From: Ruminococcaceae bacterium UBA5904
GTDB lineage: Bacteria > Bacillota > Clostridia > Oscillospirales > Acutalibacteraceae
Direction: 5' to 3'
Assembly: GCA_002431305.1 (NCBI GenBank)
Contig: DJEG01000009.1
Coordinates: 1 to 10,676, forward strand
DNA: 10,676 bases
The position numbers were made by a program, and so were the translations under genes. Of the stretch, positions 4,869-10,676 are shown in pieces (positions within the stretch are counted from its first letter, which is position 1; every line of letters starts with the position of its first letter). The notes below the pieces were generated by a model. The model was not told the origin of the DNA and ran no database searches. It saw nothing but the letters and a program-made list of their open reading frames with translations.

Positions 4869-5891
4869 ATGATGGAATTATCACAAAGAAAAAGGAAGCT
4901 GTTAGCCCTCATTGTCGAGCGCTATATTGCCTCGGGCGAACCGGTAGGTTCCTCGGTTCTTTGTTCAGCACTTGCGGTTTCGTCGGCTACCGTCCGTAAC
5001 GAAATGGCGGAACTTTCGGCGATGGGTCTGCTCGACCAGCCCCACACGTCGGCGGGACGTATGCCCACGCAGAGAGGTTTGAGATATTATCTCGACAATC
5101 TTATAAATCCCGCTGAGTTAAGCAACGCTGACAGATTCCGTATCGAGAGCCGATTTGATATGACTCTCGGCGACCCGGTTAAGATTCTCGAACAGGCCGG
5201 ACGGATTCTCTCGTCGATTACGGGATGCGCCGCCGCGATGTCAACTCCGTTCGATTCGCAGGCAGTCATTCGCAGAGTCGAGATTGTCCCCGTCGGAAAT
5301 TACACCGCGCTTGTTGTGATGATGATTTCCACCGGTGTTGTCAAGAGTTCGATATGCAAATGCAGCGTCCCGCTTGACATGAACATGGTTCAGCTTTTTT
5401 ATTCAATTGCCGGTTCGTGTTTCATCGGCAGACGAACGGACGAACTTACAGCCGGTGCGATTCAAAGTATAACCGCTTCGCTCGGAGACAAAATGATAGC
5501 GATGCTTCCGCTTATGGTAACGCTCAGGGTGCTTGTTTCGGAGGCTTCGCAGAGTCAGATAATCACTTGCGGAGAGTCAAATCTTTTGTATCTCGACGGA
5601 TTCGATTCGGACGCTCATTCGGTTATGGAATTTATGAAGCACACGGACGCGCTTGCGAGAGTTCTTTCCTCCCCGTCCGACGGCGTACGCGTTACGCTCG
5701 GCAGAGAGAACAGGTACAGAGAACTTGAAAATACGTCGGTTATGACCGTCGGCTATTCGGTTCTCGGACGGCAGGTAGGTTCGCTTGCGGTAATAAGTTC
5801 GCTGAGAAGCGATTATTCACGGCTTATACCGTGTCTTAAGTTTACCTCAGAGCTTGTAGGCAGAGCATTATCGCAGGCTATCGAAGAATAA
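4869..5891 (+). CDS. hrcA: Heat-inducible transcription repressor HrcA
   Basis: 340 aa, usual for the family. HrcA is a cytosolic dimeric repressor that binds CIRCE and needs the GroE chaperonin to be active, so it senses free chaperone. The N-terminal winged helix is clear: LSQRKRKLLALIVERYI (4-20), the recognition-helix region SSATVRNEM (38-46) and PHTSAGR (58-64). The middle and C-terminal parts form the dimerisation/inserted domains, with VTLGREN and the following conserved strands recognisable. Near the C-terminus the usual GPxRMDY motif is replaced by SSLRSDY (310-316), a divergent but probably functional form. First gene of the operon, with a perfect CIRCE in its leader, so it is self-repressed. 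It ends 11 bases before grpE. Start at 4869 or 4872; the frame extends up to a TTG at 4845 inside CIRCE, which is unlikely to be used. Confidence 0.95.
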   Translation: MMELSQRKRKLLALIVERYIASGEPVGSSVLCSALAVSSATVRNEMAELSAMGLLDQPHTSAGRMPTQRGLRYYLDNLINPAELSNADRFRIESRFDMTLGDPVKILEQAGRILSSITGCAAAMSTPFDSQAVIRRVEIVPVGNYTALVVMMISTGVVKSSICKCSVPLDMNMVQLFYSIAGSCFIGRRTDELTAGAIQSITASLGDKMIAMLPLMVTLRVLVSEASQSQIITCGESNLLYLDGFDSDAHSVMEFMKHTDALARVLSSPSDGVRVTLGRENRYRELENTSVMTVGYSVLGRQVGSLAVISSLRSDYSRLIPCLKFTSELVGRALSQAIEE

Positions 5892-5902
5892 AAGGAAACA
5901 GG

Positions 5903-6499
5903 GTGACGGCAATGGCAGAGGCTAAAAAGTCAGATAAGACCAAAAATAAAAAAGTAAAAGAAACTCAGGAAAATCAGACGGATAAAAAGACAGAATCCGA
6001 AAAGCCCGAAGAAGCCGAAAAGGAAACGAATTCCGACGGCGAAAAGGATTCTCTTGATTCGGAGATTGAAAATATAAGAAACCAGCTTTCGCAGGTTAAC
6101 GACAAACTGCTGAGAACGCTTGCAGAGTACGACAATTACAGAAAACGTACTCAGAAGGAAAAAGAGGCCATTTACTCAGATTCAAAGAGTGAAATAGTCA
6201 TGAAGCTTCTCCCGGTTATCGATAATTTCGAGAGAGCGGAAAAGACCGAACAGCCCGATTTCGAAACTTATAAAAAGGGTATCGATATGATATTCACCCA
6301 GCTCACAGAGGCGATGAAGAGCCTCGGGGTTGAGAGCTTCGGCGAGACGGGCGATGGATTCGATCCGAATATGCACAACGGCGTTATGCATATAGACGAC
6401 GAGAATCTCGGCGAAAACGTTATAGCCGATGTGTTTATGAAAGGCTATAAAATGGGCGATAAAGTTTTAAGACCCGCGACCGTCAAGGTTGCAAACTGA
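5903..6499 (+). CDS. grpE: Nucleotide exchange factor GrpE
   Basis: 198 aa from GTG at 5903. GrpE works as a homodimer that opens the DnaK nucleotide cleft, releasing ADP and substrate, and its long helices can act as a thermosensor. Residues 1-50 are a Lys/Glu-rich disordered tail, 51-95 contain the coiled-coil helix with LAEYDNYRKRTQKEKE (73-88), 96-142 helices with LLPVIDNFERA (102-112), and 143-198 the beta domain with the signature GDGFDPNMHNGVMH (150-163) and GYKMGDKVLRPATVKVA. The usual HEAV/HNAV is HNGV here. The start is uncertain: GTG 5903 has AAAGGA six bases ahead, while ATG 5912 (195 aa) has the weaker AGGGTGA. Only 11 bases separate it from hrcA, so translation may be coupled. 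Confidence 0.95.
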   Translation: MTAMAEAKKSDKTKNKKVKETQENQTDKKTESEKPEEAEKETNSDGEKDSLDSEIENIRNQLSQVNDKLLRTLAEYDNYRKRTQKEKEAIYSDSKSEIVMKLLPVIDNFERAEKTEQPDFETYKKGIDMIFTQLTEAMKSLGVESFGETGDGFDPNMHNGVMHIDDENLGENVIADVFMKGYKMGDKVLRPATVKVAN

Positions 6500-6510
6500 A
6501 AACGCTTAAT

Positions 6511-6524
6511 ACGGCGAAAGCCGT
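6511..6524 (+). other. GAAA tetraloop hairpin between grpE and dnaK
   Basis: ACGGC (6511-6515) pairs exactly with GCCGT (6520-6524) around GAAA, a stable GNRA tetraloop. No T-tract follows, so it is not an intrinsic terminator. It could protect or delimit mRNA ends upstream of dnaK. Function is inferred only from form. Confidence 0.4.
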
Positions 6525-6567
6525 CAATATAAACAAGATTTTTACTCGTTAAAGGAGATAGTTAATT

Positions 6568-8418
6568 ATGTCAAAGGTTATAGGTATTGACTTAGGTACA
6601 ACAAATTCATGCGTAGCGGTTATCGAAGGCGGAGAGCCCGTAGTTATCCCCAACGCGGAGGGAGCAAGAACCACCCCGTCGGTAGTTGCATTCGGTAAGA
6701 ACGGCGAGAGAATGGTAGGTCAGGTTGCAAAACGTCAGGCCATTACCAATCCCGACCACACCGTTTCTTCAATTAAGAGACAGATGGGTTCCGATTATCA
6801 TGTTACAATCGACGATAAAAAATACACTCCCCAGGAAATTTCGGCTATGATTCTTCAGAAACTGAAATCGGACGCAGAGAGCTACCTCGGCAGCAAGGTA
6901 AGCGAGGCTGTTATCACCGTTCCCGCATACTTCACCGACGCACAGCGTCAGGCTACCAAGGACGCGGGCAAGATTGCCGGACTTGATGTTAAGAGAATTA
7001 TAAACGAGCCTACGGCTGCCGCGCTCGCATACGGTATTGATAAAGAAAATGATCAGAAGATCATGGTTTACGACCTCGGCGGCGGTACGTTCGATGTTTC
7101 AATTATTGAAATGGGCGACGGCGTTCAGGAGGTTCTCGCTACCGCAGGTAATAACAGACTCGGCGGCGACGACTTTGACCAGAGAATTATCAACTGGATT
7201 GCAGATGAATTCAAGAAATCCGACGGAGTCGACCTCAGAGGCGACAAGATGGCTATGCAGAGACTTAAAGAGGCGGCCGAAAAAGCTAAAATTGAGCTTT
7301 CCGGCGTTACAACCTCTACAATAAGCCTTCCCTTCATCACCGCGGATGCAGCAGGTCCGAAGCATCTTGAGATGACTCTTACCAGAGCTAAATTCAATGA
7401 ACTGACCGCAGACCTCGTAGAGGCTACCATGGGACCCGTACGTCAGGCTATTTCGGACTCCGGTCTTAAAATCAGCGATATCGACAAGGTTCTTATGGTC
7501 GGCGGTTCTTCGAGAATTCCCGCTGTTCAGGAAGCTATCAAATCATTTACGGGCAAAGAGCCCTTCAAGGGTATCAACCCCGATGAGTGCGTTGCAATAG
7601 GCGCGGCCATTCAGGCAGGCGTTATGGGCGGCGAAGTTGAGGGTATGCTTCTTCTTGACGTTACGCCCCTGTCGCTGGGTATCGAAACTCTCGGCGGCGT
7701 ATGCACCAAGATTATAGAGAGAAACACCACTATCCCCACTAAGAAGAGTCAGATATTCTCCACCGCCGCGGACAATCAGACCTCCGTTGAGGTTCACGTT
7801 CTCCAGGGCGAGAGAGAATTTGCAAAGGATAACAAGACCCTCGGCGTATTCCACCTTGACGGTATTCTTCCCGCAAAAAGAGGCACGCCGCAGATTGAAG
7901 TAACGTTCGATATCGACGCTAACGGTATCGTACACGTTTCCGCTAAGGATCTCGGTACCGGCAAGGAGCAGTCCATTGCAATCACGTCCTCGACCAATAT
8001 GTCAAAGGAGGATATTGACAAGGCTGTACGCGAGGCTGAGCAGTTCGCAGAGGAAGACAAGAAACGTAAGGAAGAGCTTGATATAAGAAACGCGGCAGAC
8101 CAGATGGTTTACCAGAGCGAGAAGATAATCTCCGAAAGCGGCGACAAGTTCACTCCGGAAGAGAAGAGTTCGCTTGAGACAAAGATTGACGCTCTTAAAG
8201 AGGCTCTTAAGGGTCAGGATCTCAATCTTATCAAGTCCAAACAGGAAGAACTCGAAAAGGATTTCTACGCTGTTTCCGAGAAGCTCTACAAGGCGGCGCA
8301 GGAGCCTGCAGGTCAGCCGGGTGAGCAGGATTTTGAAACCAATCAGCAGACGGGCGGTCAGTCCGCTCCCGGAGCCGACGGATATTACGATACTCCGTAC
8401 ACCGACGTAAACGAGTAA
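6568..8418 (+). CDS. dnaK: Molecular chaperone DnaK (Hsp70)
   Basis: 616 aa, full length for a Gram-positive DnaK. ATP-driven chaperone that binds exposed hydrophobic peptides; DnaJ stimulates hydrolysis and GrpE resets it. The ATPase domain (1 to about 360) shows [10 protein letters not shown] (6-15), [12 protein letters not shown] (167-178), GGDDFD (199-204) and VGGSSRIP (311-318). The interdomain linker is near 361-370 ([10 protein letters not shown]), then the beta substrate-binding domain (about 370-480) and helical lid (about 485-575). The segment after SSIKR (67-71) is short, lacking the insertion found in Gram-negative DnaK. The C-terminal tail (576-616) is Gln/Gly/Pro-rich and ends in DVNE rather than the acidic EEV-type end common in bacteria. 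AAAGGAG (6551-6557) precedes the ATG by 10 bases. Third gene of the CIRCE operon. Confidence 0.98.
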   Translation: MSKVIGIDLGTTNSCVAVIEGGEPVVIPNAEGARTTPSVVAFGKNGERMVGQVAKRQAITNPDHTVSSIKRQMGSDYHVTIDDKKYTPQEISAMILQKLKSDAESYLGSKVSEAVITVPAYFTDAQRQATKDAGKIAGLDVKRIINEPTAAALAYGIDKENDQKIMVYDLGGGTFDVSIIEMGDGVQEVLATAGNNRLGGDDFDQRIINWIADEFKKSDGVDLRGDKMAMQRLKEAAEKAKIELSGVTTSTISLPFITADAAGPKHLEMTLTRAKFNELTADLVEATMGPVRQAISDSGLKISDIDKVLMVGGSSRIPAVQEAIKSFTGKEPFKGINPDECVAIGAAIQAGVMGGEVEGMLLLDVTPLSLGIETLGGVCTKIIERNTTIPTKKSQIFSTAADNQTSVEVHVLQGEREFAKDNKTLGVFHLDGILPAKRGTPQIEVTFDIDANGIVHVSAKDLGTGKEQSIAITSSTNMSKEDIDKAVREAEQFAEEDKKRKEELDIRNAADQMVYQSEKIISESGDKFTPEEKSSLETKIDALKEALKGQDLNLIKSKQEELEKDFYAVSEKLYKAAQEPAGQPGEQDFETNQQTGGQSAPGADGYYDTPYTDVNE

Positions 8419-8434
8419 TTATTAAGCAAATCGT

Positions 8435-8461
8435 TACCTCACTCCGTTTTGGGGTGGGGTA
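8435..8461 (+). other. Hairpin between dnaK and dnaJ
   Basis: Eleven base pairs (8435-8445 with 8451-8461), including two G-U pairs, enclose the loop GTTTT; the right arm contains GGGGTGGGG. No T-tract follows on either strand, so it is not a classical terminator. In the + strand mRNA it could stabilise the end of the dnaK message, mark a cleavage site or partly reduce read-through into dnaJ. Confidence 0.5.
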
Positions 8462-8510
8462 CGTTCGGTAAATACAGTGATCCCGTTTATGAGATCGGAA
8501 GGAAACATAT

Positions 8511-9713
8511 ATGGCGGATAAAAGAGATTATTACGAGGTGCTCGGCGTTTCCAAGGACGCGAGCGAGGCCGATATTAAAAAAGCATACAGACAGATGGCG
8601 AAAAAGTACCATCCTGACCTCAACCCCGGCGACAAAAACGCAGAAGCTAAGTTCAAGGAAATCAATGAGGCTTATGAGGTTCTGTCCGACAGTGAGAAAA
8701 AGGCCAAGTATGACAGATTCGGTCATGCAGGCGTAGACCCGAACTACGGCGCGGGCTCAGGCGGATTCGGCGGCGGCGGATTCGGCGGCGGATTCGACGG
8801 CGGAATGGACTTCGATTTGGGCGATATATTCTCGAGCTTTTTCGGCGGCGGATTCGGCGGGGCTTCAAGATCCTCTGCCAATCCCAATGCACCCCAGCGA
8901 GGAAGCGATATTCAGACGAATGTTTCCATTTCGTTTGAAGAGGCGGCTAAGGGATGCAGAAAAACTGTTGAGGTTCACCGTATTGAGGTATGCGACCAGT
9001 GCTCCGGCACCGGCGCGGCAAAGGGTTCGACTACTCAGACGTGTCCCGACTGTAAGGGCAAGGGTCAGATAAATACACAGCAGCGCACTCCGTTCGGAGT
9101 TATATCCTCAACTAAAGTCTGCCCGCGCTGCGGCGGCAAGGGAACCATAGTTACATCCCCCTGCCCGAGATGTAAGGGCAAGGGCATGATTCGCCGTCCC
9201 GTTAAAATTGACGTTGACATACCCGCGGGCATTAACGACCGCCAGGCCGTAAACGTCAGAGGTCAGGGCAACAAGGGCATCAACGGAGGTCCCGCCGGCG
9301 ATTTGAGAGTCGGAGTAAACGTACGTCCGCATCCGTTCTTTGAACGCGACGGATATAATATATGGTGCGACGTCACCGTGTCGTTTGTTCAGGCGGCTTT
9401 GGGCGACGAACTTCTCGTCCCCACGCTCGACGGTAAAATTAAGTACACGCTTCCCGCGGGAACGCAGAGCGGAGACGTGTTCAAGATAAAGGACAAGGGT
9501 ATTCAGATGCTCAACCAGCGCGGTAAAGGCGATATGCTCATAAGAATTATCGTCGAGGTTCCCAGACAGCTTACCCAGAAGCAGAAAGAGCTTTTAAGAG
9601 AATTCGACAGTCTTTCGGGCAAGAAGAATCCGTTTTCCGCGAGTGCAAATCCCGCGGCCGCGGCGAGCGCCGAGTCTGAAAGGAAAGGCTTTTTCGGCAA
9701 AAAGAAAAAGTAA
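8511..9713 (+). CDS. dnaJ: Chaperone protein DnaJ (Hsp40, type I)
   Basis: 400 aa with every type I domain. The J domain (about 5-70) carries HPD at 34-36, which triggers DnaK ATP hydrolysis. A Gly/Phe-rich region follows (about 79-118), including [10 protein letters not shown]. Four zinc-binding CxxCxGxG repeats start at 161, 178, 204 and 218, all intact. The beta-sandwich substrate domains follow, with [11 protein letters not shown] and the dimerisation end [14 protein letters not shown]. The tail is Ala/Ser-rich and ends [13 protein letters not shown] (8499-8503) is seven bases before the ATG. It lies 92 bases after dnaK, with a hairpin in the gap and no obvious promoter of its own, so it is probably the last gene of the CIRCE operon; a terminator follows. 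Confidence 0.98.
   Translation: MADKRDYYEVLGVSKDASEADIKKAYRQMAKKYHPDLNPGDKNAEAKFKEINEAYEVLSDSEKKAKYDRFGHAGVDPNYGAGSGGFGGGGFGGGFDGGMDFDLGDIFSSFFGGGFGGASRSSANPNAPQRGSDIQTNVSISFEEAAKGCRKTVEVHRIEVCDQCSGTGAAKGSTTQTCPDCKGKGQINTQQRTPFGVISSTKVCPRCGGKGTIVTSPCPRCKGKGMIRRPVKIDVDIPAGINDRQAVNVRGQGNKGINGGPAGDLRVGVNVRPHPFFERDGYNIWCDVTVSFVQAALGDELLVPTLDGKIKYTLPAGTQSGDVFKIKDKGIQMLNQRGKGDMLIRIIVEVPRQLTQKQKELLREFDSLSGKKNPFSASANPAAAASAESERKGFFGKKKK
8761..8860 (+). repeat. Tandem GGCGGCGGATTC-type repeats coding the Gly/Phe region of DnaJ
   Basis: The 12-base unit GGCGGCGGATTC recurs several times within 8761-8800 and again near 8843-8860, coding GGF/GGGF motifs. This is the usual low-complexity Gly/Phe linker, so the repetition reflects protein composition. 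It could still be a slippage-prone site. Confidence 0.5.
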
Positions 9714-9726
9714 ATTATAATAATTT

Positions 9727-9757
9727 AAGACGGAGGCAGCAGCTTCCGTCTTTTTTT
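9727..9757 (+). terminator. Intrinsic terminator of the heat-shock operon
   Basis: GACGGAGGC (9729-9737) pairs with GCTTCCGTC (9742-9750) with one G-U pair around the loop AGCA; two A-T pairs extend the base. Seven T's follow (9751-9757). It starts 13 bases after the dnaJ stop codon. Confidence 0.92.
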
Positions 9758-9777
9758 GATATTTTGAATTAATTAAT

Positions 9778-9826
9778 AAAAATTTCGGCTAAAATAGGAC
9801 TGCTTTCTATTTTAGCCGAAATTTTT
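9778..9826. terminator. Long bidirectional terminator between convergent genes
   Basis: A perfect 20-bp stem (9778-9797 with 9807-9826) has a nine-base loop. Its base is A-run against T-run, so U-rich tails occur in both directions. It begins five bases beyond the stop codon of the leftward ATPase gene and probably terminates it, while also blocking read-through from dnaJ. Confidence 0.85.
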
Positions 9827-9831
9827 TGTTT

Positions 9832-10676
9832 TTATATTAACCAAATCGGTACAATGAGATTATCCCGGTCAAACGCGCCGAGCGTATCGGCAAGGCAGAG
9901 AACCGCCGAGGTGCCGAGAGTGAGCGGAGACTTGTCTATAATTTTAAAAGTGTTTGTAATTCTTCTGTCGGGAGAAGCTGTTTTCTTAATTTCCAGAGGG
10001 CACAGTCTGCCGTCGCCTTCGATTATTACGTCGATTTCCTTCGCGTCGCGGTCGCGGTAATAATTGATATACGGTTCGAGTCCGGCATTCTGATAGCTTT
10101 TCATTATCTCGGAAACGGTGAAGTTTTCAAGAAGTGCCCCGCTCATCGCCCCGCTCAACGCGACTTCGGGCGACGACCATTTTGTAAGATAGCATACAAG
10201 CCCCGTATCATAAAAATACAGCTTCGGAGTCTTAATTGTCCGTTTTAATACGTTATTCGAATACGGGTGCAGAAGAAAGACGATTCCGAGCGTTTCGAGG
10301 ATACTAAGCCACGATTTCGCCGTGACCTGGTCTATATCCGCGTCGTCCGCCATCGCTTTATAATTTACAAGCTGAGAAGCCCGCGCGGCGGCGGCAGTGA
10401 TAAATTTTGAGAATTTCAAAGCGTCTATCGCGCCCGAAAGTTCGCGGACATCGCGTTCGATATATGTTGACAGATACGACGAATAGAATATATTTCTGTC
10501 TGTGTAATCCCCGCTGATCATGCCCGGCATACAGCCGTTCCATATCCGCTCGTACATCTTGACAGCCGAAACGGGTTTTATCTCTCTGCTGTCGGATAAA
10601 AGCGCGTTAAAATCCGCAGTAAACGGGCGCGGCGGAGAGTTTGTTATCTCCCGCTGTGACAACGGCGACATGTGCA
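9832..10676 (-). CDS. AAA-type ATPase with DUF4143 C-terminal domain, partial (5' end outside window)
   Basis: 281 codons plus stop are visible. The frame is still open at the window edge, so the ATG at 10671 is internal. Members of this common bacterial and archaeal family are about 400 aa, with an N-terminal P-loop ATPase (not in the window) and a C-terminal DUF4143 region. Visible landmarks are the family stretch SPLSQREI at the edge, SYLSTYIERDVREL (an arginine-containing end of the ATPase part), a winged-helix-like segment with YKAMADDADIDQVTAKSWLSILETLGIVFLL, KLYFYDTGLVCYLT, GALLENFTVSEI, and YYRDRDAKEIDVII followed by CPLEIKKT. The last pair resembles a PD-(D/E)xK nuclease core (Asp, then Glu-x-Lys), as noted for this family. 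The biological role is poorly known. Its promoter lies outside; a strong terminator follows. Confidence 0.85.
   Translation of the reverse strand, partial: HMSPLSQREITNSPPRPFTADFNALLSDSREIKPVSAVKMYERIWNGCMPGMISGDYTDRNIFYSSYLSTYIERDVRELSGAIDALKFSKFITAAAARASQLVNYKAMADDADIDQVTAKSWLSILETLGIVFLLHPYSNNVLKRTIKTPKLYFYDTGLVCYLTKWSSPEVALSGAMSGALLENFTVSEIMKSYQNAGLEPYINYYRDRDAKEIDVIIEGDGRLCPLEIKKTASPDRRITNTFKIIDKSPLTLGTSAVLCLADTLGAFDRDNLIVPIWLI

Noticed and set aside
7543..7935. Leftward open frame inside dnaK
   Set aside because: It lies antisense to a highly conserved coding region and shows no independent start signals.
8761..8860. CRISPR-like or mobile repeat
   Set aside because: The repeats are short, have no spacers and encode the normal Gly/Phe linker of DnaJ.
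10358..10671. ATG at 10671 as the ATPase start
   Set aside because: The frame continues open to the window edge and the residues match the middle of the family, after the missing P-loop region.

Overview
The window looks like chromosomal DNA from a low-to-moderate G+C Firmicute of class Clostridia, probably a gut or rumen anaerobe near Ruminococcaceae/Oscillospiraceae. The reasons are a class I heat-shock operon in the order hrcA-grpE-dnaK-dnaJ under a perfect CIRCE operator, a DnaK without the N-terminal insertion of Gram-negative DnaK, a perfect Rex operator in front of a fermentative dehydrogenase, strong Shine-Dalgarno sites, A+T-rich spacers and intrinsic terminators. The genus is an inference; no rRNA or other marker is present to settle it.

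Layout. Bases 1-130 hold a small hairpin, a short repeated A+T-rich element and a terminator. A leftward lactate/malate dehydrogenase family gene (131-1078) is controlled from an A+T-rich divergent region (1079-1319) that carries the Rex box. Rightward from there lies an unrecognised membrane-anchored extracellular protein with an Asn/Gln-rich linker (1320-2249). A 250-base gap follows, with a consensus promoter at its right end, then a Gfo/Idh/MocA oxidoreductase (2502-3683) with its own terminator, and a TIM-barrel sugar phosphate isomerase/epimerase-like gene (3889-4665), also with its own promoter and terminator. These last two probably belong to one sugar or polyol route.

The heat-shock operon fills 4729-9757: a degenerate CIRCE-like site, the promoter, a perfect CIRCE, hrcA, grpE, dnaK, dnaJ and a terminator. 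HrcA represses the operon through CIRCE. DnaK, with its J-domain partner DnaJ and nucleotide exchange factor GrpE, folds and refolds proteins. The spacers before dnaK and dnaJ each hold a hairpin without a T-tract, which could tune relative expression.

At the right end a leftward AAA-type ATPase with a DUF4143-type C-terminus (9832 to beyond the edge) meets dnaJ tail to tail, separated by two terminators.

Most of the window is ordinary housekeeping sequence, and I see no new multi-gene system. The points most worth checking are the MDH-type arginine in an otherwise LDH-like enzyme under Rex control, the second imperfect CIRCE upstream of the hrcA promoter, and the unrecognised surface protein.
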